Shown in pieces: positions 24,227 through 32,228 of a stretch of 40,598 nucleotides of DNA. The notes under the pieces are model-generated. The model saw nothing but the letters and a program-made list of their open reading frames with translations. It did not search any database and was not told the DNA's origin. The stretch's first letter is position 1. The number at the start of each line of letters is the position of its first letter. The stretch spans positions 1-40,598 of the forward strand of contig CAMLDM010000005.1 in assembly GCA_946479025.1 (NCBI GenBank), read 5' to 3'. The position numbers and the translations under genes were made by a program. Source of the DNA: an uncultured Candidatus Saccharibacteria bacterium. Lineage in GTDB: Bacteria; Patescibacteria; Saccharimonadia; Saccharimonadales; CAMLKC01.

Positions 24227-24314
24227 TGGCGGAGAGAGAGGGATTCGAACCCTCGAAGGCTTGCGCCTTACCGCTTTTCGAGAGCGGCCAGTTCAACCAC
24301 TCCTGCACCTCTCC
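24227..24314 (-). tRNA. tRNA-Ser(CGA)
   Basis: On the minus strand acceptor GGAGAGG pairs with the 3' arm before discriminator G and encoded CCA. The anticodon stem CCGCT/AGCGG holds the loop CTCGAAA, anticodon CGA. A long variable arm and the T arm GAGGG-TTCGAAT-CCCTC are present; the T arm is identical to that of tRNA-Ser(UGA) at 19298. Confidence 0.96.
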
Positions 24315-24353
24315 AAACCGTCCGTATTATAGCAAAAATGTTACACTATCTCT

Positions 24354-24746
24354 ATGGAAGAGTCGATTTTTACAAAGATTATCAAGGGAGAGATCCCATC
24401 GCATAAGATTTACGAGGATGAACTTGTCTTTGCGTTTTTGGATATCCATCCGGCCCAGTCTGGCCACACTCTAGTAATTCCAAAAAAACAGATTGAGTTT
24501 GTATGGGACCTGCCCGATGAAGATTACCAGGCGGTGATGGCCGCGGCGAAGAAAATTGCCGTTCACATGCGCGAAACGCTGGGTGTGAAATATGTCGGCG
24601 AAAAGATCGTTGGCGTCGATGTGCCGCATGCGCATGTGCAACTAATTCCGTTTAATACGCCGGAAGAATTCAATGCGCCGCAAGATATGACCACTGAGCC
24701 GAATCATGATGCGCTGGGGAGCGTGGCCGAGAAATTACGACTGTAA
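24354..24746 (+). CDS. HIT-family nucleotide-binding protein with HxHxQ in place of the triad
   Basis: A 130-residue histidine-triad-superfamily protein. FTKIIKGEIPSHKIYEDE opens the fold and SGHTLVIPK is the middle motif. The catalytic strand reads PHAHVQLIPF, so His92 and His94 (the expected nucleophile) are present while the third His of HxHxH is Gln96. Normal HIT proteins hydrolyse adenosine phosphoramidates or dinucleotides. TACACT ends six bases before the ATG (leaderless type). The stop overlaps the rlmH start by one base. Confidence 0.9.
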   Translation: MEESIFTKIIKGEIPSHKIYEDELVFAFLDIHPAQSGHTLVIPKKQIEFVWDLPDEDYQAVMAAAKKIAVHMRETLGVKYVGEKIVGVDVPHAHVQLIPFNTPEEFNAPQDMTTEPNHDALGSVAEKLRL

Positions 24747-25204
24747 TGGCGATTAAGATTCTTGCCGTCGGCAAAAAGCACGAAGCTTGGGTTGCGGATG
24801 GAATTTCGCGCTACGAGACGCGCCTAAAGCGGCCGTTTAATACGGAATGGGTACTTTTGCCACATTCGTCGCGCGAAGGCCTTATGGCGCGCGAGGACGA
24901 GTCTGAGCGCATACTTTCGCGGTGTAAAGCCGACGATTTTGTCGTGTTGCTCGACGAGCGCGGAAAGTTGATAGACTCACCTGCGCTTTCGCAGCTTTTG
25001 CTTGCCCCTATGGAACAGGCGAAGAATGTCATGATCATCATTGGGGGTGCGTACGGGGTGGACGAATCTGTTCATCGACGGGCAGACTTCGTGTGGTCGC
25101 TTTCGCCCCTGGTGTTCCCGCACCAGCTAGTACGGCTCATTCTCGCGGAGCAGCTTTACCGCGCCCAAGAGATTGCCGTCGGCCGGCCGTACCACCACGA
25201 ATAG
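24746..25204 (+). CDS. rlmH: 23S rRNA pseudouridine-1915 N3-methyltransferase
   Basis: A 152-residue SPOUT-class methyltransferase that uses S-adenosylmethionine to methylate the pseudouridine in helix 69 of 23S rRNA. The knot region is clear: LLDERGK, then IIGGAYGVDESVHRRAD, LSPLVFPHQLVRLILAEQLYRA and the terminal GRPYHHE. Length matches the family (about 155). It is translationally coupled to the HIT gene by TAATG. Confidence 0.95.
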   Translation: MAIKILAVGKKHEAWVADGISRYETRLKRPFNTEWVLLPHSSREGLMAREDESERILSRCKADDFVVLLDERGKLIDSPALSQLLLAPMEQAKNVMIIIGGAYGVDESVHRRADFVWSLSPLVFPHQLVRLILAEQLYRAQEIAVGRPYHHE

Positions 25205-25216
25205 ACCGTCATGTAA

Positions 25217-25245
25217 TTGACAAAGCATAAAGCATATGCTATATT
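25217..25245 (+). promoter_or_regulatory. Near-consensus promoter for the small putative secreted protein
   Basis: A perfect TTGACA, a 17-base spacer and TATATT. The expected start lies near 25252, leaving a leader of about 32 bases before the ATG at 25284. One of the best vegetative promoters in the window. Confidence 0.8.
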
Positions 25246-25283
25246 TATGTCTGTAACCACCACAAAAACAAACAATTTTCGCT

Positions 25284-25607
25284 ATGCTTTCACTTTTCTT
25301 CAACGCACTTACGATTCTTGCCAGCCTCAGTACGACGGCAGGCATTGCAATTCACGACACGAAGATCGATAAATTTGCCACCCTTGCTCTTTCCCTCCCC
25401 TCCACTACGACCAGCTACGAGTCAAGCAACCGCGTGGTTAATATTGGCGGCGATCTGCACACTCACGCCGAGCACGTGTCGGTTTTGAAGATGACTCAGG
25501 ACAGTCCGCGTATCCAGCCGCGGACGGATGACAAAAAACACTTGCTGCAAAAGCGGGTTGCGCGCGGTCATCATCCGTTCGACAATTACAATCTGCCGAT
25601 AGTCTAA
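25284..25607 (+). CDS. Small putative secreted or anchored protein, unknown function
   Basis: A 107-residue protein not recognised as a known family. Residues 1-23 form a hydrophobic leader (MLSLFFNALTILASLSTTAG) without a positively charged n-region. The rest is polar and His/Asp-rich, with LHTHAEHVSV in the middle and a basic patch KKHLLQKRVARGHH near the end. The strong promoter directly upstream is the main reason to call it a gene; the ribosome site is poor. It ends tail to tail with valS, overlapping by four bases. Confidence 0.55.
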   Translation: MLSLFFNALTILASLSTTAGIAIHDTKIDKFATLALSLPSTTTSYESSNRVVNIGGDLHTHAEHVSVLKMTQDSPRIQPRTDDKKHLLQKRVARGHHPFDNYNLPIV

Positions 25608-28153
25608 CTAAGAACTTCCAGTTCTCTTTCAAGTCGCTGAATAAGCGACTTTTTAGCTTCGAGTTGCTCGCGCGACTCTTCTACCAGATGCGCGGGAGCT
25701 TTTGATACATAGCTTTCGTTCGAGAGGCGCCCTTCGAGCGTGCGGACGAACTGCTTCGTTTCGGCGAGGCGAACCTCCAGGTTTGTCTGGTGCTCGTATA
25801 TGGTTTCTTCAGGAATGTCGAGCCAGGCTTCGCGGTTGGAGTTGGCGAGACGCAAGCCCTTTGCTTGATCGGTCGGCTCGACGGATTTCAGGCGAGTAAG
25901 GTGTTTGATAAGCTCGGCATTGTCGGCGATTAGCGCGTCGTTCTGGTAAAGCAACGTGTAGCGCTCGTTCCCCGGGAGCTCGGCGATAACGTAGCGCGCC
26001 TCAACAACAAGGGCTTGCAGCTGTTCAAATTCTGCTGCCGCAATGTCGTTATATGGGGTGGATGTCGGCCACGCGGTGGTCATAAGCAGGTCATCGTGCC
26101 ACTCGAGCGACTGCCAGATGCTTTCGGTGACGAACGTTGCGAACGGGTGAGCCAGCTTAAGGCTGGTGTCGAGCACCCAAGCCATCATCTCCGGGTTGTT
26201 CTGGGTTTTACTTGCCTCGATAAACCAGTCGGCAACGTTGTCCCAGATTGCGTGATAGACAGTCTCCCCCGCCTCGGCAAAGCGGTAGCTTTCAAGCAGC
26301 TGCTCGATATCTCGGGCGGCTGCGGTGAGTTCGCGGATAATCCAATGATCAACCAAAGTCTTCGGTTCCGGTACACCGCCGTACATACCTTCACCCAGCT
26401 TGTCTTCGATGAACCTGGCGATGTTCCATAATTTGTTGCAGAAATTGCGGCCTGTTACCACACGTGTGGTCGAAAATGCCTGGTTTTGGCCGGCACTTCG
26501 GCTGGCGGTAATACCCAGGCGGAGCGCGTCGGAGCCGTATTTTGAAACCAGCTCCATCGGGTTGATGACATTGCCTTTACTTTTGCTCATTTTCTGGCCG
26601 CGCTCGTCGAGCACCATGCCGTGCAGATAGACGTCTTTGAATGGTACTTTGCCGGTGCGGTAGAGGCCGAGCATGATCATTTTTGCCACCCAGGCGTAAA
26701 GGATGTCGTGTCCCGTTTCCATGACACTGTTCGGGTAGAAGCGGCTTAGCGGGCCGTCGTCTAGGTAGTCGGTGGTGATAAATGGCCATTGGCCACTGGA
26801 GAACCAGGTATCGAACGTGTCTTCGTCTCGTACATATGTCGTCTCATTAACAACAATTGTTTTTTCATCGACGCGCTCGTCAAAAATCCAATCGTCGGGG
26901 TTGTTGACATTCTGGAACGCTGGAATAGGAATGCCCCAAGGAATCTGACGGCTGATATTCCAGTCGCGCAGCCCTTCGTAGTACTGAATAAGCGCGTTTT
27001 TGCGAGTGGCGGGCGTAAAGGAAGTTTCCCCGCTGTTAATGGCATCGATGGCGCGTTTTGCCAGCGGTTTTACTGATACGAACCACTGGTCTTTAAGCAG
27101 TGGCTGAATGACGCTGCCGCACTTGTAACAGTGGCCAACGGCATGTTCGATGTTCTCTTCGCCGCGCAAGAGTTCGGCGGCCTCTAATGCGGCAAGTACG
27201 CGCTTTCTCGCAGTTTCTGCATCGAGACCCTCAAATTCTGATGGCACGTTTATCATTTTGCCGTCGTTGCCGATAACCTGGATGCGTTCCAGCTGATGAC
27301 GCTCCCCTACCTCGAAGTCGTTGGGGTCGTGGGCGGGCGTAATTTTCACGGCGCCTGTGCCGTAGGTAGGGTCAACATATTCATCGGCGATGATCGGAAT
27401 CTCGCGGTTAGTTAGCGGCAGCATCACATGGGTGCCAACGAGCTTTTTGTAGCGCTCGTCATCTGGGTGAACGGCAACGGCAACGTCGCCTAGTAGTGTT
27501 TCTGGGCGGGTAGTAGCCACGATAATTTCGCCGATCTTATCAAGCGTGGGGTAGGCAATTTTCCAGATTTTGCTTTTTTCGTTTTTGTGCACCACCTCAA
27601 TATCAGCAAAGCTGGTTTGGTGAACGGTACAGTAGTTAACGATTCGTTCACCCCTGTAAATGAGCTTGTCATCCCAGAGCTGCTTGAACGTTCCGTACAC
27701 GGTCTTAATCACTTTTTCATCCAGGGTGAATACCAAATCACTCCAGCTGGCACTGACGCCAAGCGCGCGAAGCTGTAATTCCATGTTGCCGCGGTGCTGT
27801 TCTACGAAGTTCCAAACTTGGCTATACAACTGTTCGCGTGAAAAGTCAAAGCGGCTCTTCCCCTCTTTTTCCAGAGCTTTTTCGTATACGACCCATGTCT
27901 CGAATCCAGCATGGTCCGCCCCTGGAATATAGGCTACGTCCTTCCCTTTCATGCGATGGTAGCGAATCAGAATGTCCTCAACTCCGCCCATCAGGCCGTG
28001 GCCAAGATGAAGATTGCCGTTGGCGTTTGGCGGCGGCATGACGATACTGTAGGGTTCGCCCTTCCCTGTCGGCGCGAAGGCACCGGAGGTTTCCCACATG
28101 GCGTAGATGGTTGGCTCGTATTGGTTCGGGTCGTATGTTTTCGCTAGCTTCAT
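25604..28153 (-). CDS. valS: Valyl-tRNA synthetase
   Basis: An 849-residue class I aminoacyl-tRNA synthetase that charges tRNA-Val. HLGH (the HIGH motif) lies at 49-52 and KMSKS at 521-525. The editing domain lies between (ATTRPETLLGDVAVAVHPDD, then YGTGAVKITPAHDPNDFEVG), with a zinc-type pair CYKC in the second half. The C-terminal 60 residues form the coiled-coil arm typical of ValS. ATG 28153 is chosen because the longer reading would add 19 residues without family support and would run into the promoter region. A TATATT -10 lies at 28190-28195. Slightly short for the family, but with all parts present. Confidence 0.97.
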   Translation of the reverse strand: MKLAKTYDPNQYEPTIYAMWETSGAFAPTGKGEPYSIVMPPPNANGNLHLGHGLMGGVEDILIRYHRMKGKDVAYIPGADHAGFETWVVYEKALEKEGKSRFDFSREQLYSQVWNFVEQHRGNMELQLRALGVSASWSDLVFTLDEKVIKTVYGTFKQLWDDKLIYRGERIVNYCTVHQTSFADIEVVHKNEKSKIWKIAYPTLDKIGEIIVATTRPETLLGDVAVAVHPDDERYKKLVGTHVMLPLTNREIPIIADEYVDPTYGTGAVKITPAHDPNDFEVGERHQLERIQVIGNDGKMINVPSEFEGLDAETARKRVLAALEAAELLRGEENIEHAVGHCYKCGSVIQPLLKDQWFVSVKPLAKRAIDAINSGETSFTPATRKNALIQYYEGLRDWNISRQIPWGIPIPAFQNVNNPDDWIFDERVDEKTIVVNETTYVRDEDTFDTWFSSGQWPFITTDYLDDGPLSRFYPNSVMETGHDILYAWVAKMIMLGLYRTGKVPFKDVYLHGMVLDERGQKMSKSKGNVINPMELVSKYGSDALRLGITASRSAGQNQAFSTTRVVTGRNFCNKLWNIARFIEDKLGEGMYGGVPEPKTLVDHWIIRELTAAARDIEQLLESYRFAEAGETVYHAIWDNVADWFIEASKTQNNPEMMAWVLDTSLKLAHPFATFVTESIWQSLEWHDDLLMTTAWPTSTPYNDIAAAEFEQLQALVVEARYVIAELPGNERYTLLYQNDALIADNAELIKHLTRLKSVEPTDQAKGLRLANSNREAWLDIPEETIYEHQTNLEVRLAETKQFVRTLEGRLSNESYVSKAPAHLVEESREQLEAKKSLIQRLERELEVLS

Positions 28154-28211
28154 CTGTAAGAATTCTCGATTCACTCTTTCCACGTGAAAAATATAGCACA
28201 AACCACTCAAA

Positions 28212-28229
28212 CGTTTTCATATGAAAACG
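28212..28229. promoter_or_regulatory. 18-base perfect palindrome between valS and the FemAB gene
   Basis: CGTTTTCATATGAAAACG is a perfect palindrome. It covers the -35 position (28213-28218) for the valS -10 at 28190-28195. It may be an operator for a dimeric regulator; no such regulator is seen nearby. Confidence 0.4.
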
Positions 28230-28297
28230 CTGACAGTTCCTCCAAATTTCTGCACGTGTTTGTTTTCAGCTCCCATTATAGCATACTGCGGACGGTG

Positions 28298-28303
28298 TAT
28301 AAT
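28298..28303 (+). promoter_or_regulatory. -10 box giving a leaderless start for the FemAB gene
   Basis: A perfect TATAAT ends six bases before the ATG at 28310. The -35 region is not recognisable. Confidence 0.65.
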
Positions 28304-28309
28304 CGGGGT

Positions 28310-29287
28310 ATGACGACGGTAGAAATATGTGAGAAGCAGGGCGACTGGGACGAAGAGATTTTATCGAGAGAGGGACACCCATTGCAGCTCTGGGGATGGG
28401 GCAAAACGAAGGCGGCGCACAACTGGCGGGTAGAGCGCGTTTTTGTGAAAGAAGGGCAAAAGATAATCGGCGCCGCGCAGCTGCTTATCCGAAAATTGCC
28501 GATGCCGTTTAACGCGCTGGTATATGTGGCGCGCGGGCCGGCTGCGGCGGAGGCCGACAGGGAAGTGGTACTTGCGGCACTGGCCGACTACGCCAAGCGA
28601 AAATTCAAAGCTGTTGCAATAAGCGTGGAGCCTGATTGGCCGGCAATGCCCGACATGCCGGGGTGGAGCGCCTCGGAGAACACGGTGCTGATTCCTCGGA
28701 CACTTATTTTGGATCTTGCAAAAACCGAGGATGAACTTCTTGCGGCCATGACCAAGAAAACGCGCCAGTACATCCGTAAATCTTCTGGCGAGGGGGTTGA
28801 GATCCGTAAAGTAAAGGGCAGGGAAGAGCTCGACGCATGTCTTAATATCTACAAGCAAACGGCAAAACGGGCCGGATTCGGCATTCACGACGACCAGTAC
28901 TACTATGACATTTTCGACAACCTGGGGGAGTTCTCGCCGGTATTCGCGGCGTTTTATGAAGGCAGGCCGGTAGCGTTTCTGTGGCTCGCCATCAGTCAGT
29001 CGGTCGCCTTTGAGCTGTATGGCGGCATGAACGATGACGGCCAGCGGCTGCGCGCCAACTACGCCCTGAAATGGCACACAATTCAAACCATGAAGAAATG
29101 GGGGATTGAGCGCTATGACTTCAACGGCCTTTTAAACGACGGCGTGAGTACATTTAAACAAGGGTTTGCCGACCACGAAGACATGCTGGTGGGCACGTAT
29201 GACAAGCCGCTTTCGCCTTTGTATCCAGTATGGACCAAGGCGCTTCCAGCGGCAAAGAAGTTACTGCGCGCCATAAAGAATCGTTGA
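28310..29287 (+). CDS. FemAB-type peptidoglycan bridge aminoacyltransferase, copy 1
   Basis: A 325-residue protein of the FemABX family, which attaches amino acids from aminoacyl-tRNA to the side chain of lipid-linked wall precursors. Two GNAT-like halves are visible. In the second, CLNIYKQTAKRAGF and PVFAAFYEGRPVAFLWLAIS are followed by the family signature AFELYGGMNDDGQRLRANYALKWHTI and IERYDFNGLLNDG. The family FKQGF motif follows as TFKQGFADHEDMLVGTYD. ATG 28310 is chosen because it directly follows TATAAT; the longer reading crosses the promoter. It is convergent with tsaD. A relative lies at 32225. Confidence 0.9.
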   Translation: MTTVEICEKQGDWDEEILSREGHPLQLWGWGKTKAAHNWRVERVFVKEGQKIIGAAQLLIRKLPMPFNALVYVARGPAAAEADREVVLAALADYAKRKFKAVAISVEPDWPAMPDMPGWSASENTVLIPRTLILDLAKTEDELLAAMTKKTRQYIRKSSGEGVEIRKVKGREELDACLNIYKQTAKRAGFGIHDDQYYYDIFDNLGEFSPVFAAFYEGRPVAFLWLAISQSVAFELYGGMNDDGQRLRANYALKWHTIQTMKKWGIERYDFNGLLNDGVSTFKQGFADHEDMLVGTYDKPLSPLYPVWTKALPAAKKLLRAIKNR

Positions 29288-29315
29288 TATTATAACAACA
29301 ATAATTCCAGCTTTG

Positions 29316-30371
29316 CTAGACTTCGAGATTCCAGGCGGTTTTCGTCATTGAAAGACTTGGAATTACCTCGAGGTCAAGCGGACTGACCGGCTGTTTTTTT
29401 TGGGCATAGTAGTATCCGAGCGTTGCGATCATGGCGGCGTTGTCGGTACAGAGATTCATCGGAGCGTAGTCGATGTGGAGCGGCAGGCGCTCTTGAAGCT
29501 GGCGGCGCAGCTCTTGATTGGCGGCCACGCCACCGGCGATGACGACGGATTTTGGCGAATAGTCACGAAACACCTTTTCGGCTTTATCGACCAATGTTTC
29601 AATTGCGACGTGCTGGAAGCTGGCGGCAAAATCTGCCCGCATTTGGTCGTTTACGCGCGCTGGAAGCTCGTGCGACGGAAAAGTGAAGTCGACACCCACT
29701 TCGCGCTGTACGGCGCGTAGAACGGCTGTTTTAAGGCCTGAGAAGCTGAAATCGTACGGGTTTTGCATTCGGGCTTTTGGAAAGTTGTATTTCTGCGGGT
29801 TGCCGTCAAGCGCGGCCTTGGAGATAGATGGGCCGCCAGGGTAGGGAAGGCCGATGATTTTTGCGACTTTGTCGAAGGCTTCGCCGACGGCATCGTCCTG
29901 AGTTTGGCCGAGGAGCTCGTAATTGCCATGATCTTTAAAAAGGACAAGCTGAGAGTGACCGCCGCTGACAATAAGTGCGAGCATCGGAAATTGCGGCGCG
30001 GTCTTATTGAGAAAGTTAGCATAGACATGCCCTTCCACGTGGTGGATTGGATAAAGGGGTTTATTTTTGAGAAGTGCAAGTGTACGGGCGGCTAGGGTGC
30101 CGACAAGAAGGGAGCCAATCAACCCCGGTGCGTAAGTCACGGCGACGGCATCGATATCATTCCACGTAAGTTTGGCATCAAAGAGCGCTTGGTTGATTAC
30201 CGGATTGATCACCTCGATGTGACTGCGCGCTGCCACTTCTGGCACAACGCCGCCGTAGGCTGCGTGGATATCGATCTGTGAATTCACGACGTTAGAAAGA
30301 AGCGTCCGACCATCTTCTACGATGGCCGCCGCCGTTTCGTCGCAGCTGCTTTCGATTCCCAAAATTTTCAT
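29316..30371 (-). CDS. tsaD: tRNA N6-adenosine threonylcarbamoyltransferase
   Basis: A 351-residue ASKHA-fold enzyme that transfers threonylcarbamoyl to A37 of ANN-decoding tRNAs, a nearly universal modification. It opens with ILGIESSCDETAAAIVEDG. The metal motif is HVEGH (His111 and His115), followed by IVSGGHSQLV and the late VVIAGGVAANQELRR. Length is normal. TATACT ends seven bases before the ATG, so the mRNA is probably leaderless. TsaB, TsaC and TsaE are not in the window. Confidence 0.97.
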   Translation of the reverse strand: MKILGIESSCDETAAAIVEDGRTLLSNVVNSQIDIHAAYGGVVPEVAARSHIEVINPVINQALFDAKLTWNDIDAVAVTYAPGLIGSLLVGTLAARTLALLKNKPLYPIHHVEGHVYANFLNKTAPQFPMLALIVSGGHSQLVLFKDHGNYELLGQTQDDAVGEAFDKVAKIIGLPYPGGPSISKAALDGNPQKYNFPKARMQNPYDFSFSGLKTAVLRAVQREVGVDFTFPSHELPARVNDQMRADFAASFQHVAIETLVDKAEKVFRDYSPKSVVIAGGVAANQELRRQLQERLPLHIDYAPMNLCTDNAAMIATLGYYYAQKKQPVSPLDLEVIPSLSMTKTAWNLEV

Positions 30372-30378
30372 CTCTTAC

Positions 30379-30384
30379 AGTATA
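30379..30384 (-). promoter_or_regulatory. -10 box of tsaD (leaderless type)
   Basis: TATACT on the minus strand, seven bases before the tsaD ATG and just past the T run of the upstream terminator. Confidence 0.6.
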
Positions 30385-30396
30385 GAGGTAACTCTC

Positions 30397-30452
30397 AAAA
30401 AGTGAAAGCGCCCACCGGGTGGGCTCGTCGCTGGGAACCAGCGGGCGCTTTC
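30397..30452 (-). terminator. Large branched GC-rich terminator after the receiver-like gene
   Basis: A 10-base-pair outer stem (GAAAGCGCCC with its complement) encloses a second hairpin CGCTGG-GAA-CCAGCG and a third possible stem CCCAC-CGG-GTGGG. On the minus strand it is followed by TTTTT. It lies 10 bases after the gene stop. Confidence 0.75.
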
Positions 30453-30462
30453 GGTGGGCGGG

Positions 30463-30828
30463 TTAGTAAACCCCGAGAAGGGTGAGGGTGTACTTGGCGG
30501 CTTCGTCCTTCCAGGTCTCGTGGGTGCAGCCGGTGGCCATCATCTCCTTGCGGTACTCCGCCAGGCTGGAGGCCGCCATGAGCGGGCCGCTGAAGTAGCC
30601 GGCCCTGATGTCGGCCGACACCGCCCGTATGAACTCGTGTGTGTTCACCGCGTCTCCCGGCACGCAGCCGTCGAGGATGATGGCATCGAGTTCGTCTCGG
30701 TGCTTCTGGTACAGTCTGAGCGCGTCTTCGCGAGTCATCGCCGTGATGACGATCACCCGGCCTTCGAGGACGCGCAAGTGCGTCCTCACCCAGTGGTCCG
30801 CGTCTTCGACAACCAGAACGGTTTTCAT
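30463..30828 (-). CDS. Stand-alone receiver-like (CheY-fold) protein, GC-rich cassette a
   Basis: A 121-residue single-domain protein. VLVVEDADHW at residues 4-13 gives the acidic pair of a response-regulator receiver domain, and AIILDGCVPGD near 50-60 gives the phospho-acceptor Asp strand. The later Thr/Ser and Lys positions are less clear. There is no output domain or partner kinase here. The start at 30828 has GGGAG five bases upstream; a longer reading crosses the promoter. Codons end mostly in G or C, unlike the flanking tsaD and murE genes, and the promoter and terminator are strong. It looks acquired. Confidence 0.75.
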   Translation of the reverse strand: MKTVLVVEDADHWVRTHLRVLEGRVIVITAMTREDALRLYQKHRDELDAIILDGCVPGDAVNTHEFIRAVSADIRAGYFSGPLMAASSLAEYRKEMMATGCTHETWKDEAAKYTLTLLGVY

Positions 30829-30853
30829 GACACTCCCTTCGTAGGCTGGTTTG

Positions 30854-30882
30854 TTTATATAACTAATATTTACATTTGTCAA
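30854..30882 (-). promoter_or_regulatory. Consensus promoter of the receiver-like gene
   Basis: A perfect TTGACA, a 17-base spacer and TATAAA on the minus strand, with a leader of about 20 bases to the ATG. Together with the SD site and terminator it makes a complete expression unit. Confidence 0.8.
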
Positions 30883-30916
30883 TCTTCCGGCTGATGATAA
30901 TCAGCGCTTTTGGTGC

Positions 30917-30922
30917 TAAAAT
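30917..30922 (+). promoter_or_regulatory. -10 box of the Mur ligase gene (leaderless type)
   Basis: TAAAAT ends seven bases before the ATG at 30930. No ribosome site is present. Confidence 0.5.
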
Positions 30923-30929
30923 AAAAACC

Positions 30930-32228
30930 ATGAGTACAAAGCAAAAGCTTGTAAACGGAGTGAGAAAAACCCTGCCAAAAGGCGCGGTGCATGGTCTGGA
31001 GGAGGCATACCGCAAAGCGCGCGTGAAACTTATCAGCGCGAAATACGGCAACCCGGCGCGTAGCCTGAAGGTGGTAGCCGTGACGGGCACGAACGGAAAG
31101 ACCACCACAGTCAATTACCTCAATGAAATTTTTAAAGAAGCTGGACTAAAGACGGCCATGTTCAGTACGGCGGTCATAGAGGTGGACGGAAAGCGTCAGA
31201 TCAACGATCTGAATGCGACCGTCGCCACTACCGAGCGCATGCAGCAGTTTTTTCGTGACGCTAAAAAAGCCAAGGTAGATTACGTCGTGCTGGAGATTAC
31301 TAGTCACGCGTTGCAGCAGCATAAGCTTGCGACCGTTCCGATAGAGGTGGCGGTGATGACGAACCTTACGCAGGATCATTTGGATTACCACAAGACAATG
31401 GAAAACTACGCCGCGGCCAAAGGGATATTGTTCAAAAACGAGCCGAAATTCATCGTGCTTAACCGCGACGACGAATGGTTCGATTACTTCAACAAATTCC
31501 AGGCGGGCGCGCAGAAAATCACCTACGGTGAACACAAGGAGGCCGAAGCCAGGATTGAACGTATACGCCTCTACAAGAAAGGTAGCGAGGCGACCGTGGT
31601 GATCGACCACCAGACAAAGCTGCCGCTCGCTACGGCGCTTCCCGGCAAGTTCAATGTGTGCAATATGACTGCCGCCGCCGCGACGGCGTATCTGCTTGGC
31701 ATAAAGCTGAACGATATCATGGAAGGCGTCGCCAACCTTGAGGGCGTGCCGGGGCGTTTTGAGCACGTAACCGAAGGGCTTGGCTACGACGTGATCGTAG
31801 ACTATGCGCACACGCCGGACGCTCTCGAGAAATTACTCGAGGCGGCAAAATCCGTCACAAAAAACCGCGTTATTTTGGTGTTTGGTGCGACCGGTGACCG
31901 CGACAAAGGCAAGCGGCCGATCATGGGTGAAATCGCCGCCAAATACGCCAGCCGCATCATTCTCACCGATGAAGAAAGCTACAACGAAGATCCGCAGGCC
32001 ATCCGCGACCAAGTGCGCGAAGGTGTTGAAAAAGCCAAAGGCGGCAGCCGCCTGACGGAAGTTGCCGACCGCCGCGAGGCCATCGCTAAAGCGCTATCGA
32101 TCGCGATGAAAAACGACACGGTGCTCATCACGGGCATGGGCCACGAGCAGTTTCGAATTGTAAACGGCGAAAAATTACCGTGGAACGACGCCGCGGTGGT
32201 AAAAGAAATCGTCGCGAGCAAATCCTAG
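30930..32228 (+). CDS. murE: MurE-type Mur ligase with shortened N-terminus and altered specificity loop
   Basis: A 432-residue ATP-dependent ligase adding the third residue to the UDP-MurNAc dipeptide in wall synthesis. The P-loop TGTNGKTTT is at 52-60, LEITSHAL at 121-128, the expected carbamylated Lys164 in AAAKG, then GVPGRFE, DYAHTPDALEKLL and FGATGDRDKGKR. The P-loop in E. coli MurE lies near residue 115, so about 60 residues of the uridine-binding first domain are missing or replaced by a helix. Where diaminopimelate enzymes read DNPR, this one reads EESY (348-351), before the conserved EDP. A longer start would lie upstream of the -10 box. It is tail to tail with the second FemAB gene. 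Confidence 0.88.
   Translation: MSTKQKLVNGVRKTLPKGAVHGLEEAYRKARVKLISAKYGNPARSLKVVAVTGTNGKTTTVNYLNEIFKEAGLKTAMFSTAVIEVDGKRQINDLNATVATTERMQQFFRDAKKAKVDYVVLEITSHALQQHKLATVPIEVAVMTNLTQDHLDYHKTMENYAAAKGILFKNEPKFIVLNRDDEWFDYFNKFQAGAQKITYGEHKEAEARIERIRLYKKGSEATVVIDHQTKLPLATALPGKFNVCNMTAAAATAYLLGIKLNDIMEGVANLEGVPGRFEHVTEGLGYDVIVDYAHTPDALEKLLEAAKSVTKNRVILVFGATGDRDKGKRPIMGEIAAKYASRIILTDEESYNEDPQAIRDQVREGVEKAKGGSRLTEVADRREAIAKALSIAMKNDTVLITGMGHEQFRIVNGEKLPWNDAAVVKEIVASKS

Noticed and set aside
28361..29086. 241-residue minus-strand reading opposite the first FemAB gene
   Set aside because: Antisense shadow of a recognised gene, without start signals.
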